A stretch of DNA of 48,616 bases from assembly GCA_034437615.1 (NCBI GenBank), contig DAOTTW010000140.1, positions 1 to 48,616 of the forward strand. Direction: 5' to 3'. The position numbers were made by a program, and so were the translations under genes. The DNA is from DAOTTW01 sp034437615 (lineage in GTDB: Bacteria; Chloroflexota; Anaerolineae; Aggregatilineales; Phototrophicaceae). This document shows positions 41,233 to 47,753 of this stretch, piece by piece. The stretch's first letter is position 1; each line of letters opens with the position of its first letter. The notes under the pieces were generated by a model. That model made no database searches. It was not told the DNA's origin and saw only the letters and a list, made by a program, of their open reading frames with translations.

Positions 41233-42054
41233 TTACCAACCCCCCGCAATCTCTAGCACCTGACCGGAGATATAATTCGACAGGTCGCTTGCGAAGAAGA
41301 TCAGCGGTCCGGCGGCTTCGTCTACGGTGCCCGGTCGCCCCATCGGGATGCCAGCAATCAGGTCATCGCGCACTTTTTCGGGGATGCCCAGCGCAATCGC
41401 GGCTTCACCGCGCTCCATGCGCTCGCCGGCCTCTTTGACCTGCGTCAAGCGCGTGTCGATGTAGCCAAAGGCGACGGCATTCACCTGAATGTTGAACGGC
41501 CCCCACTCTTTAGCCAGCGTCTTGGTCAGGCCAATCACACCGGATTTACCCGCAGAGTAGTTGGCCTGCCCGACTGCGCCGCGTGTGCCCGTCGTGCTGC
41601 TGATATTGATGATCTTGCGTGCCTTCGCAACGCCATTCGCGGCGATTTCCTGCTTGGCGGCCTCGCGCATGTGTGGGATGGTGGCGCGGATGATCTTGAA
41701 CGGTGCCGTAAGGTGAATCGCGAGCATGGCCTCCCACTGCTCATCGCTCATCTTATGCATCATGCCATCCCAGGTGAAACCCGCGTTGTTGACCAGCACG
41801 TCAATCTGACCGAAACGCGCCACCGTCTCTTTCACCAGGGCGTCAATGTCTGCTTCTTTGGTCACATCCCCGACCAGCGCCAACGCCTGCCCGCCCGCCT
41901 TCTGGATGGCGTCGGCGGTGGCTTGTGCGGGTTCGGCGTCCAGGTCCGTCACGACGACCTTCGCGCCCTGTTCAGCGAATTTAATGGCCGCAGACGCGCC
42001 GATGCCGCGCCCGCTCCCTGTGATGATGGCCACTTTATCTTGCAGTAGTGTCAT
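41233..42054 (-). CDS. Short-chain dehydrogenase/reductase, FabG-like
   Basis: A 273-residue SDR. The cofactor loop is 'VAIITGSGRGIGASAAIKFAEQGAKVVVTDLD' (residues 8-39), 'VLVNNAG' lies at about 86-92, and the catalytic Ser, Tyr166 and Lys170 are in 'NISSTTGTRGAVGQANYSAGKSGV'. An acidic residue at the end of beta-2 (TDLD) suggests NAD(H) rather than NADP(H). It lies between a TetR regulator and a FadN-like enzyme, so a 3-hydroxyacyl-CoA/ketoacyl role in fatty-acid breakdown or polyhydroxyalkanoate metabolism is likely. An insertion of about 12 residues near 133-147 makes it longer than the usual 245-250. Confidence 0.88.
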   Translation of the reverse strand: MTLLQDKVAIITGSGRGIGASAAIKFAEQGAKVVVTDLDAEPAQATADAIQKAGGQALALVGDVTKEADIDALVKETVARFGQIDVLVNNAGFTWDGMMHKMSDEQWEAMLAIHLTAPFKIIRATIPHMREAAKQEIAANGVAKARKIINISSTTGTRGAVGQANYSAGKSGVIGLTKTLAKEWGPFNIQVNAVAFGYIDTRLTQVKEAGERMERGEAAIALGIPEKVRDDLIAGIPMGRPGTVDEAAGPLIFFASDLSNYISGQVLEIAGGW

Positions 42055-42092
42055 ATGCTTTCGCCTTTGCGTGTCTTGAGCCTATCAATAAT

Positions 42093-42737
42093 TTACGAAA
42101 CCGATTCTGTCACGGTGTCGGGCTGTAGCGCCGTCAGGAACGTATCGGCCATGATCGCTGCGATGCCCTGCCCATCCAGGCGACCCGCAGGCTTATACCA
42201 CACGCCCACCCAGTTGTGTGCACCCAGCATGGCCTTTGTGAAGATGGCCGCATCTACTGCCCTGAATTCACCGTCACGGATGCCCTGCTGTACGACGCGC
42301 TTAAATAACGTCTCGAAATAATCCCGGCGTGCGAAAAAACGCTGCCGTCGCTCCTGAAAATCACCTGTATGGGCGCGTGTGCCGTTCTGCATCAACGAAC
42401 GAATCTCAAAGACCATCGCCGCGCCAACCGCCGGGTTGCTGGTCATTGCGCCGACGTGAATGGCGATCATCTGGCGCAGTTTTGCGGCATGGCCAGCAGC
42501 AGAACATGCTACCGGCTCAATTTGTGCGATGGCCAGTTCCAGCCCTTTTTCCAGCACAGCCAGCAGCAGATGATCCTTGCTCTTAAAATGGTGATACAGG
42601 CTGGCGGCGGTCAGGTTCACACGGGCGGCGATGTCCTTCATGGTTGTGGCGTCATAGCCGTTTTCGTGCAGCACATCCGCCGCCGCCGCGATGATCTCAT
42701 CTCGGCTCACTGATTGGTCAGCAGGTTTACGCGGCAA
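42093..42737 (-). CDS. TetR-family transcriptional regulator
   Basis: A 214-residue TetR-type repressor. I choose TTG at 42737: GGGGAG lies 8 bases upstream, and a strong promoter at 42835-42807 starts RNA near 42800, so any earlier in-frame ATG (as far as 42896) is outside the transcript. The DNA-binding domain is 'SRDEIIAAAADVLHENGYDATTMKDIAARVNLTAASLYHHFKSKDHLLLAVLEKGLE' with the helix-turn-helix in 'TMKDIAARVNLTAASLYHHF'. The effector domain is typical of acyl-CoA-sensing fatty-acid repressors such as FadR of Bacillus. The SDR gene follows after 38 bases, so it probably controls the beta-oxidation set and itself. Confidence 0.87.
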   Translation of the reverse strand: MPRKPADQSVSRDEIIAAAADVLHENGYDATTMKDIAARVNLTAASLYHHFKSKDHLLLAVLEKGLELAIAQIEPVACSAAGHAAKLRQMIAIHVGAMTSNPAVGAAMVFEIRSLMQNGTRAHTGDFQERRQRFFARRDYFETLFKRVVQQGIRDGEFRAVDAAIFTKAMLGAHNWVGVWYKPAGRLDGQGIAAIMADTFLTALQPDTVTESVS

Positions 42738-42781
42738 TGGCTCTACTCCCCGGCGATGCGATGGATGATGCCGTTGGGCGC

Positions 42782-42803
42782 ATCCGATTAATCTAATTCG
42801 GAT
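42782..42803. promoter_or_regulatory. Candidate TetR autoregulatory operator
   Basis: Inverted repeat ATCCGA-N10-TCGGAT directly downstream of the -10 of the TetR gene, covering the predicted transcript start (about 42800). Length and position suit TetR-family operators, which block initiation. Confidence 0.6.
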
Positions 42804-42806
42804 TCG

Positions 42807-42835
42807 ATTATAGTGACGCGGGGCGGCGCATTCAA
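42807..42835 (-). promoter_or_regulatory. Promoter of the TetR-SDR-FadN set
   Basis: On the - strand, TTGAAT (42835-42830) and a perfect TATAAT (42812-42807) with a 17-base spacer. It is the clearest sigma-70-type promoter here apart from the one at 36876. Confidence 0.7.
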
Positions 42836-42891
42836 GCGCTGGCTTGGGCGACATCACACCAGAGAGACCCCCTTCAGGCTTCGTGGTAGGT

Positions 42892-42919
42892 TTCACAAAT
42901 CGAGATGGGAGGCTATAAT
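42892..42919 (+). promoter_or_regulatory. Promoter of the SerB-like gene
   Basis: TTCACA (42892-42897) and a perfect TATAAT (42914-42919), 16-base spacer; transcript start near 42926, 32 bases before the ATG. Divergent from the TetR promoter with 56 bases between the two -35 elements. Confidence 0.65.
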
Positions 42920-42957
42920 CAAACTGAGCTATATAAATTAACGGAGCACAGGGTTAT

Positions 42958-43800
42958 ATGACGCATACGCGCTGGACGAGCTTCGATCTCGTGTTTTTTG
43001 ATTGCGATAGCACGCTATCCACCATTGAGGGCATTGACGAACTGGCTAAGCTCAAGGGCAAAGAGGGGCGCGTCGGCATCCTGACGGATAAAGCCATGAA
43101 CGGCGAACTGGATTTAGCCGATGTGTATGGCAAGCGCCTGAAAGCCATCCGGCCCACACGCGGCCAACTCAAAAGCGTCGAAGAGCGCTACTGGGAAACA
43201 CAGGTTGAGGACGCCCATGCCGTGATTCGCGCCCTGCAATTCATGGGCAAGCAGGTTTTTATCATCAGCGGTGGCCTTGTGGATGCGGTGCGCGGCTTTG
43301 GCAAGCGCTTGGGTGTGCCCACCGATCACATCCGCGCCGTTGAATTGCAATACAACGAGCTATCCGGCCAGTGGTGGCGCTACCATGAGCCACAAGCGCA
43401 GCATGAGCGCGTCTATCTGGAATACGTCGAAGGCCCGTTGACGATCTCTAGCGGCAAGCCCGACATCATCAACGAGCTATCCGGCGCTTCACGTGGGCGG
43501 CGCTTTATGATCGGTGACGGCTCATCAGATCTGGCGACACGTGAGGTCGTGGATTTATTTGTCGGCTATGGTGGCGTCGTGGACCGCGAAAAAGTGCGCA
43601 ACGAATCCGATGTGTTCATGCGCAGCGGGTCGCTGGCCCCGGTGCTGCCGTTGGTCGCTGGCACTGCGGGCTATGCAAAGGTTCGCGGTACAGCGCATCA
43701 GGCCGTCTTTGATCGTGGGATTGCGCTGGCGCTGGCCGATGGCTTGCTGTTCAAAGATCAGGAAACCCGTCAGACTTTCGTTCGTGAATTTGGGGCGTAG
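42958..43800 (+). CDS. serB: SerB-like phosphoserine phosphatase (HAD superfamily)
   Basis: A 280-residue HAD phosphatase. The nucleophile motif is 'DLVFFDCDSTLSTIEGIDELAKLKG', with Asp15 and Asp17 and the SerB-like 'DSTL...EGIDELA'. Motif II is 'VFIISGGLVDAVRGFGKRLGVP', and motif III/IV is 'RFMIGDGSSDLATREVVDLFVGYGG'. The cap insertion is small, as in eukaryotic-type PSP. Phosphoserine phosphatase removes phosphate in the last step of serine synthesis; a SerA-like dehydrogenase lies downstream on the same strand, supporting the call. The 3' part 'FMRSGSLAPVLPLV' is also seen in bacterial SerB of this kind. Alternative substrates remain possible. Confidence 0.8.
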   Translation: MTHTRWTSFDLVFFDCDSTLSTIEGIDELAKLKGKEGRVGILTDKAMNGELDLADVYGKRLKAIRPTRGQLKSVEERYWETQVEDAHAVIRALQFMGKQVFIISGGLVDAVRGFGKRLGVPTDHIRAVELQYNELSGQWWRYHEPQAQHERVYLEYVEGPLTISSGKPDIINELSGASRGRRFMIGDGSSDLATREVVDLFVGYGGVVDREKVRNESDVFMRSGSLAPVLPLVAGTAGYAKVRGTAHQAVFDRGIALALADGLLFKDQETRQTFVREFGA

Positions 43801-43817
43801 GATTTTGGGACTCAGCT

Positions 43818-44462
43818 ATGCAATTTGACGCAATCATTTTCGATATGGATGGCACGCTGGTCGATAGCGAGATTATCTGGGAAGCAGTCGAAGGCCAGAT
43901 GTTTGCCGAATGGCAGATTGACTACACCGCCGAGATACGTGAGCAGGTGATCGGCCTGCGCCTGGATGAATTTTGGGCCAAGCTGGTCGCGCTGCTGGAC
44001 CTCAAGCACTCACCGCAAGCGCTGACGCAAGAGCTGGAGGCGCGTGCAGTGCAGGCGATGGCGCAGGTGCAAGCCAAACCAGGCGCAGATGCCATCGTTC
44101 AGTATGCTATCGACAACAACATCCCGCATTGCATCGCGTCGAGTTCGTCACAGGCGATCATTGAAGCGATTGTGCAGGCGCGGGGCTGGTCGGACCTGAT
44201 CCCGAAGCGTTATAGCGCGGACCTCGTGCCCGCCGGCAAGCCAGCACCAGATGTTTACCTGTACGCGGCTGAGCAGCTTGGCGCGGACCCGGCACGCTGC
44301 CTTGCCATCGAAGACAGTGCCAACGGCGCACGGGCAGCGGTTGCAGCAGGCATGACGACATTTGCAGTGCCGGATACACACACGCCCGCAGCAAAATTCG
44401 CGGACATCACGCCATACGTCTACCCGTCGCTGCATGAAGTGCTCAAGGCATTGAAAAGCTAA
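43818..44462 (+). CDS. HAD-superfamily phosphatase, beta-phosphoglucomutase/GPH-like
   Basis: A 214-residue HAD hydrolase of subfamily IA. Motif I is 'AIIFDMDGTLVDSEIIWEAVE' (Asp9, Asp11), the alpha-helical cap spans about 16-85, motif II is 'CIASSSSQAIIEAIV', motif III Lys is in 'AGKPAPDVYLYAAEQLG', and motif IV is 'CLAIEDSANGARAAVAAGM'. The pattern 'GKPAPDVYL...IEDSxxG' is that of beta-phosphoglucomutase and 2-deoxyglucose-6-phosphate phosphatase relatives. Substrate cannot be fixed. It starts 17 bases after the SerB-like gene, so both share the promoter at 42892. Confidence 0.87.
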   Translation: MQFDAIIFDMDGTLVDSEIIWEAVEGQMFAEWQIDYTAEIREQVIGLRLDEFWAKLVALLDLKHSPQALTQELEARAVQAMAQVQAKPGADAIVQYAIDNNIPHCIASSSSQAIIEAIVQARGWSDLIPKRYSADLVPAGKPAPDVYLYAAEQLGADPARCLAIEDSANGARAAVAAGMTTFAVPDTHTPAAKFADITPYVYPSLHEVLKALKS

Positions 44463-44505
44463 ATGCATTCAATCCGGTGCCCAGACAATAACGAAAGTAA
44501 CAACG

Positions 44506-45075
44506 ATGATCGAACGGCAAAGCCTGACGCAAGCAGCATTTTGGGATCTTCTGTCACAGGATACGACAGACGGCGCAACACAATATGAACTGATCGACGG
44601 AGCAATCATCGAGATGCCGCCCGCCAGCGCCGGACCCAGCACAATCGCAGCACGCCTGAATTACTACCTGACGGCGTACTTGATCGCAAACGATGAACCT
44701 GGCTTTCTCACAAGCGCTGACGGTGGCTTTGAACTGGATGCACAAACGGTATTGGTGCCGGATGTCGGCTACATTTCCAAGCAACGTCAACCGGAGTTGC
44801 CGGAGCGGTTTTTTCCACAAGCACCAAATCTAGCGATTGAAGTTGTATCCCCTACGGACCGCGTGAAAAAGGTACAGCAAAAGGCCCTACGCTATTTGCA
44901 AGCGGGGACACAGGCTGTCTGGATCGTCTACCCCGCCGAAAAAGCCGTTGATGTGTGTCATCTGGCCGAGGACGGCGGCTTACACATCCGCGAAGTTGGC
45001 ATTGCTGCCACACTTGATGGCGAAGGCGTCCTACCCGGTTTTAGCTTACCCGTTACCAGCATCTTCCCAGGCTAA
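44506..45075 (+). CDS. Uma2-family (DUF820) nuclease-like protein
   Basis: A 189-residue Uma2/DUF820 protein. 'YELIDGAIIEMPPASAGPSTIAARLNYYLTAYLIAND' opens the domain, followed by 'VLVPDVGYIS' (catalytic Asp), 'APNLAIEVVSPTDRVKKVQQKALRYLQAGTQAVWIVYPAEKAVDV' (Glu, with Val where the other copy has Lys) and 'LDGEGVLPGFSLPVTSIF'. It shares the family with 32111-32692 but is only distantly similar. It sits between a HAD phosphatase and the SerA-like gene, ending 4 bases before the latter's ATG, so it is part of that transcript. Confidence 0.88.
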   Translation: MIERQSLTQAAFWDLLSQDTTDGATQYELIDGAIIEMPPASAGPSTIAARLNYYLTAYLIANDEPGFLTSADGGFELDAQTVLVPDVGYISKQRQPELPERFFPQAPNLAIEVVSPTDRVKKVQQKALRYLQAGTQAVWIVYPAEKAVDVCHLAEDGGLHIREVGIAATLDGEGVLPGFSLPVTSIFPG

Positions 45076-45079
45076 ATAC

Positions 45080-46672
45080 ATGACACAACACAACATCTTA
45101 ATCGCCACCGACCTGACCGACGACGCACTGCAACGCCTGCAAAACGCTGATGATATGCACCTGACCATTGTGCCACCGACGGCCAGCGCCCTACGCCCAA
45201 AATTAGCCGAAGCCCATGCGCTGATCGCTCGTGATGATGTGCAGGTCGATGCGCCACTGTTGGACGCAGCGCCAAATTTGCGCCTGATCGCCCGTGTATC
45301 GACAGGCGTCAGCGGCATCGACATGCAAAAGGCTACCACACGCGGCATCCTGGTCATGAATACCCCCGGCCTGAGCGCCATCGCCGCCGGAGAGCACACG
45401 CTGGCCCTGATGCTAGCGCTTAGCCGCCGCCTGACAACCGCCCACAACAGCCTGCGTTCGGGCTATTGGTTGCTGGATCGCAAGCGGCAGGCCGGGGTGC
45501 AACTGATGGATAAGACGCTCGGCATCATCGGACTGGGGCGCGTCGGCTCTGTTGTGGCCTGGCGCTGCCTCACGTTCGGGATGCAGGTCTTGGCCTATGA
45601 TCCGTATATCGCAGAAGATCAGGTCGATGAGCGCATTCAGTTGGTCGGCCTGAACGAACTGCTGAAGCGCTCGGATTTTGTCAGCCTGCACGTGCCCGCA
45701 ACGCAGGAAACACAGCACATCATGGACGCTGAAGCCATCCAGCGCACGAAGCAGGGCGTTCGTATCATCAATACATCACATGGCAGCGTCATAGATGAGC
45801 GTGCTCTAGCTGATGCGCTGCAAAGTGGCCACGTCGCAGGCGCAGCGGTGGACGTATACGCCGAAGAACCACCCTACAGCAGCCCGTTGATCGGCCTGGA
45901 TGCCGTGATTCATACGCCGCGCATCGGGGATAACACCGTCGAAGCGATGCAGGATTTATCGCTGAAGGTCGTGGAACAGGTCATCGACGCGCTGCGCGAT
46001 GAAGACTATCGCAATGTGGTCAATATGCCGCTGTTGCCGGGTATGAATTACGACGCGATCCGGCCTTATATGCGGCTCGCGGAGCGGCTCGGCCTGATCG
46101 TGCATACGCTATCGCGCAATCCGGTGCGGCGCGTGGCCATTGACGTGCGCGGCGACGACTTGGCCGGACTCATCAAGCCCATGACGGTTGGCATCCTCAA
46201 AGGGCTACTGGCCAATGTGCTCGGTGATAGCGTCAGCTACATCAACGCGCCAATTTTAGCGACAGAGCGCGGCTGGCATATCACGCAGGTGCGCGGCCTG
46301 CGCACAGGCGAGTATAGCAATGTGGTGATCGCGCAAATTACGCTGGAAGACGGCGAAGAAATCACGATTACGGGCACACTGCTGGACCGCAAGCTGCCGC
46401 ATGTGGTGCAGATCAATCAGTATCGCATGAACTTCGCGCCGGAGGGCCACCTGCTGCTGATGGGCAGCTATGATACACCCGGCGTCATCGGCAAGGTGGG
46501 CACGCTCATGTCACAACGCGGCATCAACATTGCAAGCTGGCACACGGGCCGCGCCGAACCGGGCGGCAATACGCTCACGGTGCTCACGCTGGATGATGCC
46601 ATCCCGGAAAACGTCATGCATGAGCTTGCGGCGCTGGATTTTGTGCGGCATGTGCATCAGGTGCGTATATAA
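45080..46672 (+). CDS. serA: D-3-phosphoglycerate dehydrogenase-like protein with swapped catalytic Arg and His
   Basis: A 530-residue SerA-type protein: substrate/cofactor domains (1-310), ASB domain (about 320-450) and a C-terminal ACT domain ('HLLLMGSYDTPGVIGKVGTLMSQRGINIASWHTGR', about 455-528). ATG 45080 is chosen because it directly starts 'MTQHNILIATDLTDDAL' four bases after the Uma2 stop; the frame is open from 44948 without conserved residues. The NAD loop is 'GIIGLGRVGSVVAWRCLTFG' (Gly151-x-Gly153-x-x-Gly156). The family has Arg in 'NxARG', Glu in 'DVFEEEP' and His in 'TPHLGAST'. Here these read 'NTSHG' (His234), 'DVYAEEP' (Glu263) and 'TPRIGDNT' (Arg281). Spacing equals human PHGDH (236, 265, 283), so Arg and His have traded places. 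Serine synthesis is suggested by the SerB-like gene but activity is uncertain. Confidence 0.85.
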   Translation: MTQHNILIATDLTDDALQRLQNADDMHLTIVPPTASALRPKLAEAHALIARDDVQVDAPLLDAAPNLRLIARVSTGVSGIDMQKATTRGILVMNTPGLSAIAAGEHTLALMLALSRRLTTAHNSLRSGYWLLDRKRQAGVQLMDKTLGIIGLGRVGSVVAWRCLTFGMQVLAYDPYIAEDQVDERIQLVGLNELLKRSDFVSLHVPATQETQHIMDAEAIQRTKQGVRIINTSHGSVIDERALADALQSGHVAGAAVDVYAEEPPYSSPLIGLDAVIHTPRIGDNTVEAMQDLSLKVVEQVIDALRDEDYRNVVNMPLLPGMNYDAIRPYMRLAERLGLIVHTLSRNPVRRVAIDVRGDDLAGLIKPMTVGILKGLLANVLGDSVSYINAPILATERGWHITQVRGLRTGEYSNVVIAQITLEDGEEITITGTLLDRKLPHVVQINQYRMNFAPEGHLLLMGSYDTPGVIGKVGTLMSQRGINIASWHTGRAEPGGNTLTVLTLDDAIPENVMHELAALDFVRHVHQVRI

Positions 46673-46781
46673 GGCATTCTGAACATCATACGGACAAAAC
46701 CGCTATTGCCAGCATCCGCGCCCGTCACGCAAACTAAAGCTATCTCTCCGCAAACTTGTAGGACTTCCGAGGATACGAACC

Positions 46782-47546
46782 ATGCGACATGCTACAACCC
46801 TGCGCAATACCCTGCTTTCGCTGATTGTCGTGCTGCTGCTGGCCGCCTGTGGTGCCGCACCCGCAGAAGAAGCACCCGTCAGCAACAATCAGGCACAAGG
46901 GCAGCCAGACGCAGCAGATCAGACGAATAGCGACAGCACCGCGCCCATCGACATCAATGCAGACGCCAGCAATGCCGATAATGCTGCTGCTGATGCTGAC
47001 ATAGAAGCCGACGCGGACGACGACGCAGAACCAGAGGCCATCGTCATCGTAACGCGCATCGTGCCGACCATGACCCCTCTGCCCAGCGGTGCGTTGGCCA
47101 TACCCGGCAATGCCGCGACACTGGTCGCAGCCGAGACCGAGGACCCCTTCGCAGAGCTACCCTTCGATCAGATTGTGCTGCATCGTAGCGCCGGACGCGA
47201 CGACTCATCGACCATCGACCTGACGCTGCGTGCTGATGGCAGCTACGTGCGCAACGGCGTAGAGGGCAGCATCAGCCCTGAACGCATCAACGAGATTGAC
47301 GACGCCATCCAGGATGTGAATTTCTTCGGGATGCAAGCGCTGATGCTGGGGCCAAGCGCCGAGGATATAGCCTATCGCTATCGGCTGACGGTGCAGCGCG
47401 GTTCGCAGCGCCGCACGATCAATTCACAGGATGGCTTCATGCCAGAGCCGTACTTGCAGGTGTTGGCGCAGGTCCTTGATGTGGGCCTGACGAATGCACA
47501 GGTACAGGTGAACACGACGCCAACCGCCGCAGATACGGGCAGCTAG
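46782..47546 (+). CDS. Secreted lipoprotein with acidic linker, unknown function
   Basis: A 254-residue lipoprotein. The signal peptide 'RNTLLSLIVVLLLAACGAA' ends in a lipobox (LLAAC, lipidated Cys23). A low-complexity Ala/Asp/Asn/Glu linker (about 25-95) leads to a compact C-terminal domain: 'FDQIVLHRSAGRDDSSTIDLTLRADGSYVRNGVEGSIS', 'DVNFFGMQALM', 'YRYRLTVQRGSQRRTINSQDG'. This beta-rich domain resembles conserved bacterial domains of unknown function that begin FDxIxLxR; I cannot name it with certainty. GAGGAT precedes the ATG. It should sit on the outer face of the membrane on a flexible tether. It stands alone after serA, with a hairpin 9 bases past its stop. Confidence 0.8.
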   Translation: MRHATTLRNTLLSLIVVLLLAACGAAPAEEAPVSNNQAQGQPDAADQTNSDSTAPIDINADASNADNAAADADIEADADDDAEPEAIVIVTRIVPTMTPLPSGALAIPGNAATLVAAETEDPFAELPFDQIVLHRSAGRDDSSTIDLTLRADGSYVRNGVEGSISPERINEIDDAIQDVNFFGMQALMLGPSAEDIAYRYRLTVQRGSQRRTINSQDGFMPEPYLQVLAQVLDVGLTNAQVQVNTTPTAADTGS

Positions 47547-47554
47547 TATAGTAC

Positions 47555-47571
47555 GCCGCAAACAATGCGGC
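47555..47571 (+). terminator. Stem-loop after the lipoprotein gene
   Basis: GCCGCA/TGCGGC arms (47555-47560 and 47566-47571) with AACAA loop, 9 bases after the stop codon; no clear T-run (AGTTTG follows). Possible weak terminator. Confidence 0.4.
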
Positions 47572-47634
47572 AGTTTGCGCACGCGCAGCCCAGGCACCAG
47601 GGTTCAGCGCGTCCCTACGAACGATGCCCTGTAG

Positions 47635-47654
47635 GGACGCCATTCTTGGCGTCC
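47635..47654. repeat. Intergenic hairpin, GGACGCC/GGCGTCC arms
   Basis: 7-base arms with ATTCTT loop, preceded by CCTGTAG and followed by GGGGCGGCTGCCATAAAA, a tail shared with 38688-38710. The same arms occur at 464-483. A half copy (GCGCGTCCCTACG) lies about 30 bases upstream. Confidence 0.85.
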
Positions 47655-47702
47655 GGGGCGGCTGCCATAAAAACAGGACAAGGTGAACAGATGCCGGGAT
47701 CA

Positions 47703-47722
47703 GGACGCGCAGAAGCGCGTCC
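47703..47722. repeat. Intergenic hairpin, GGACGCGC/GCGCGTCC arms
   Basis: 8-base arms with AGAA loop, followed by CTGCG (altered border). Arms identical to the copy at 10522-10541. Confidence 0.82.
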
Positions 47723-47753
47723 CTGCGTCCGCTATGCATCACTGTCGCGGCGC

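Noticed and set aside
42738..42896. Longer N-terminus for the TetR regulator
   Set aside because: It would include the promoter and operator of the gene itself.
464..47722. All hairpins as ordinary Rho-independent terminators
   Set aside because: None seen is followed by a T-run, and many stand in front of or between codirectional genes; the constant CCTAC/GTAGG borders point to a repeat family.
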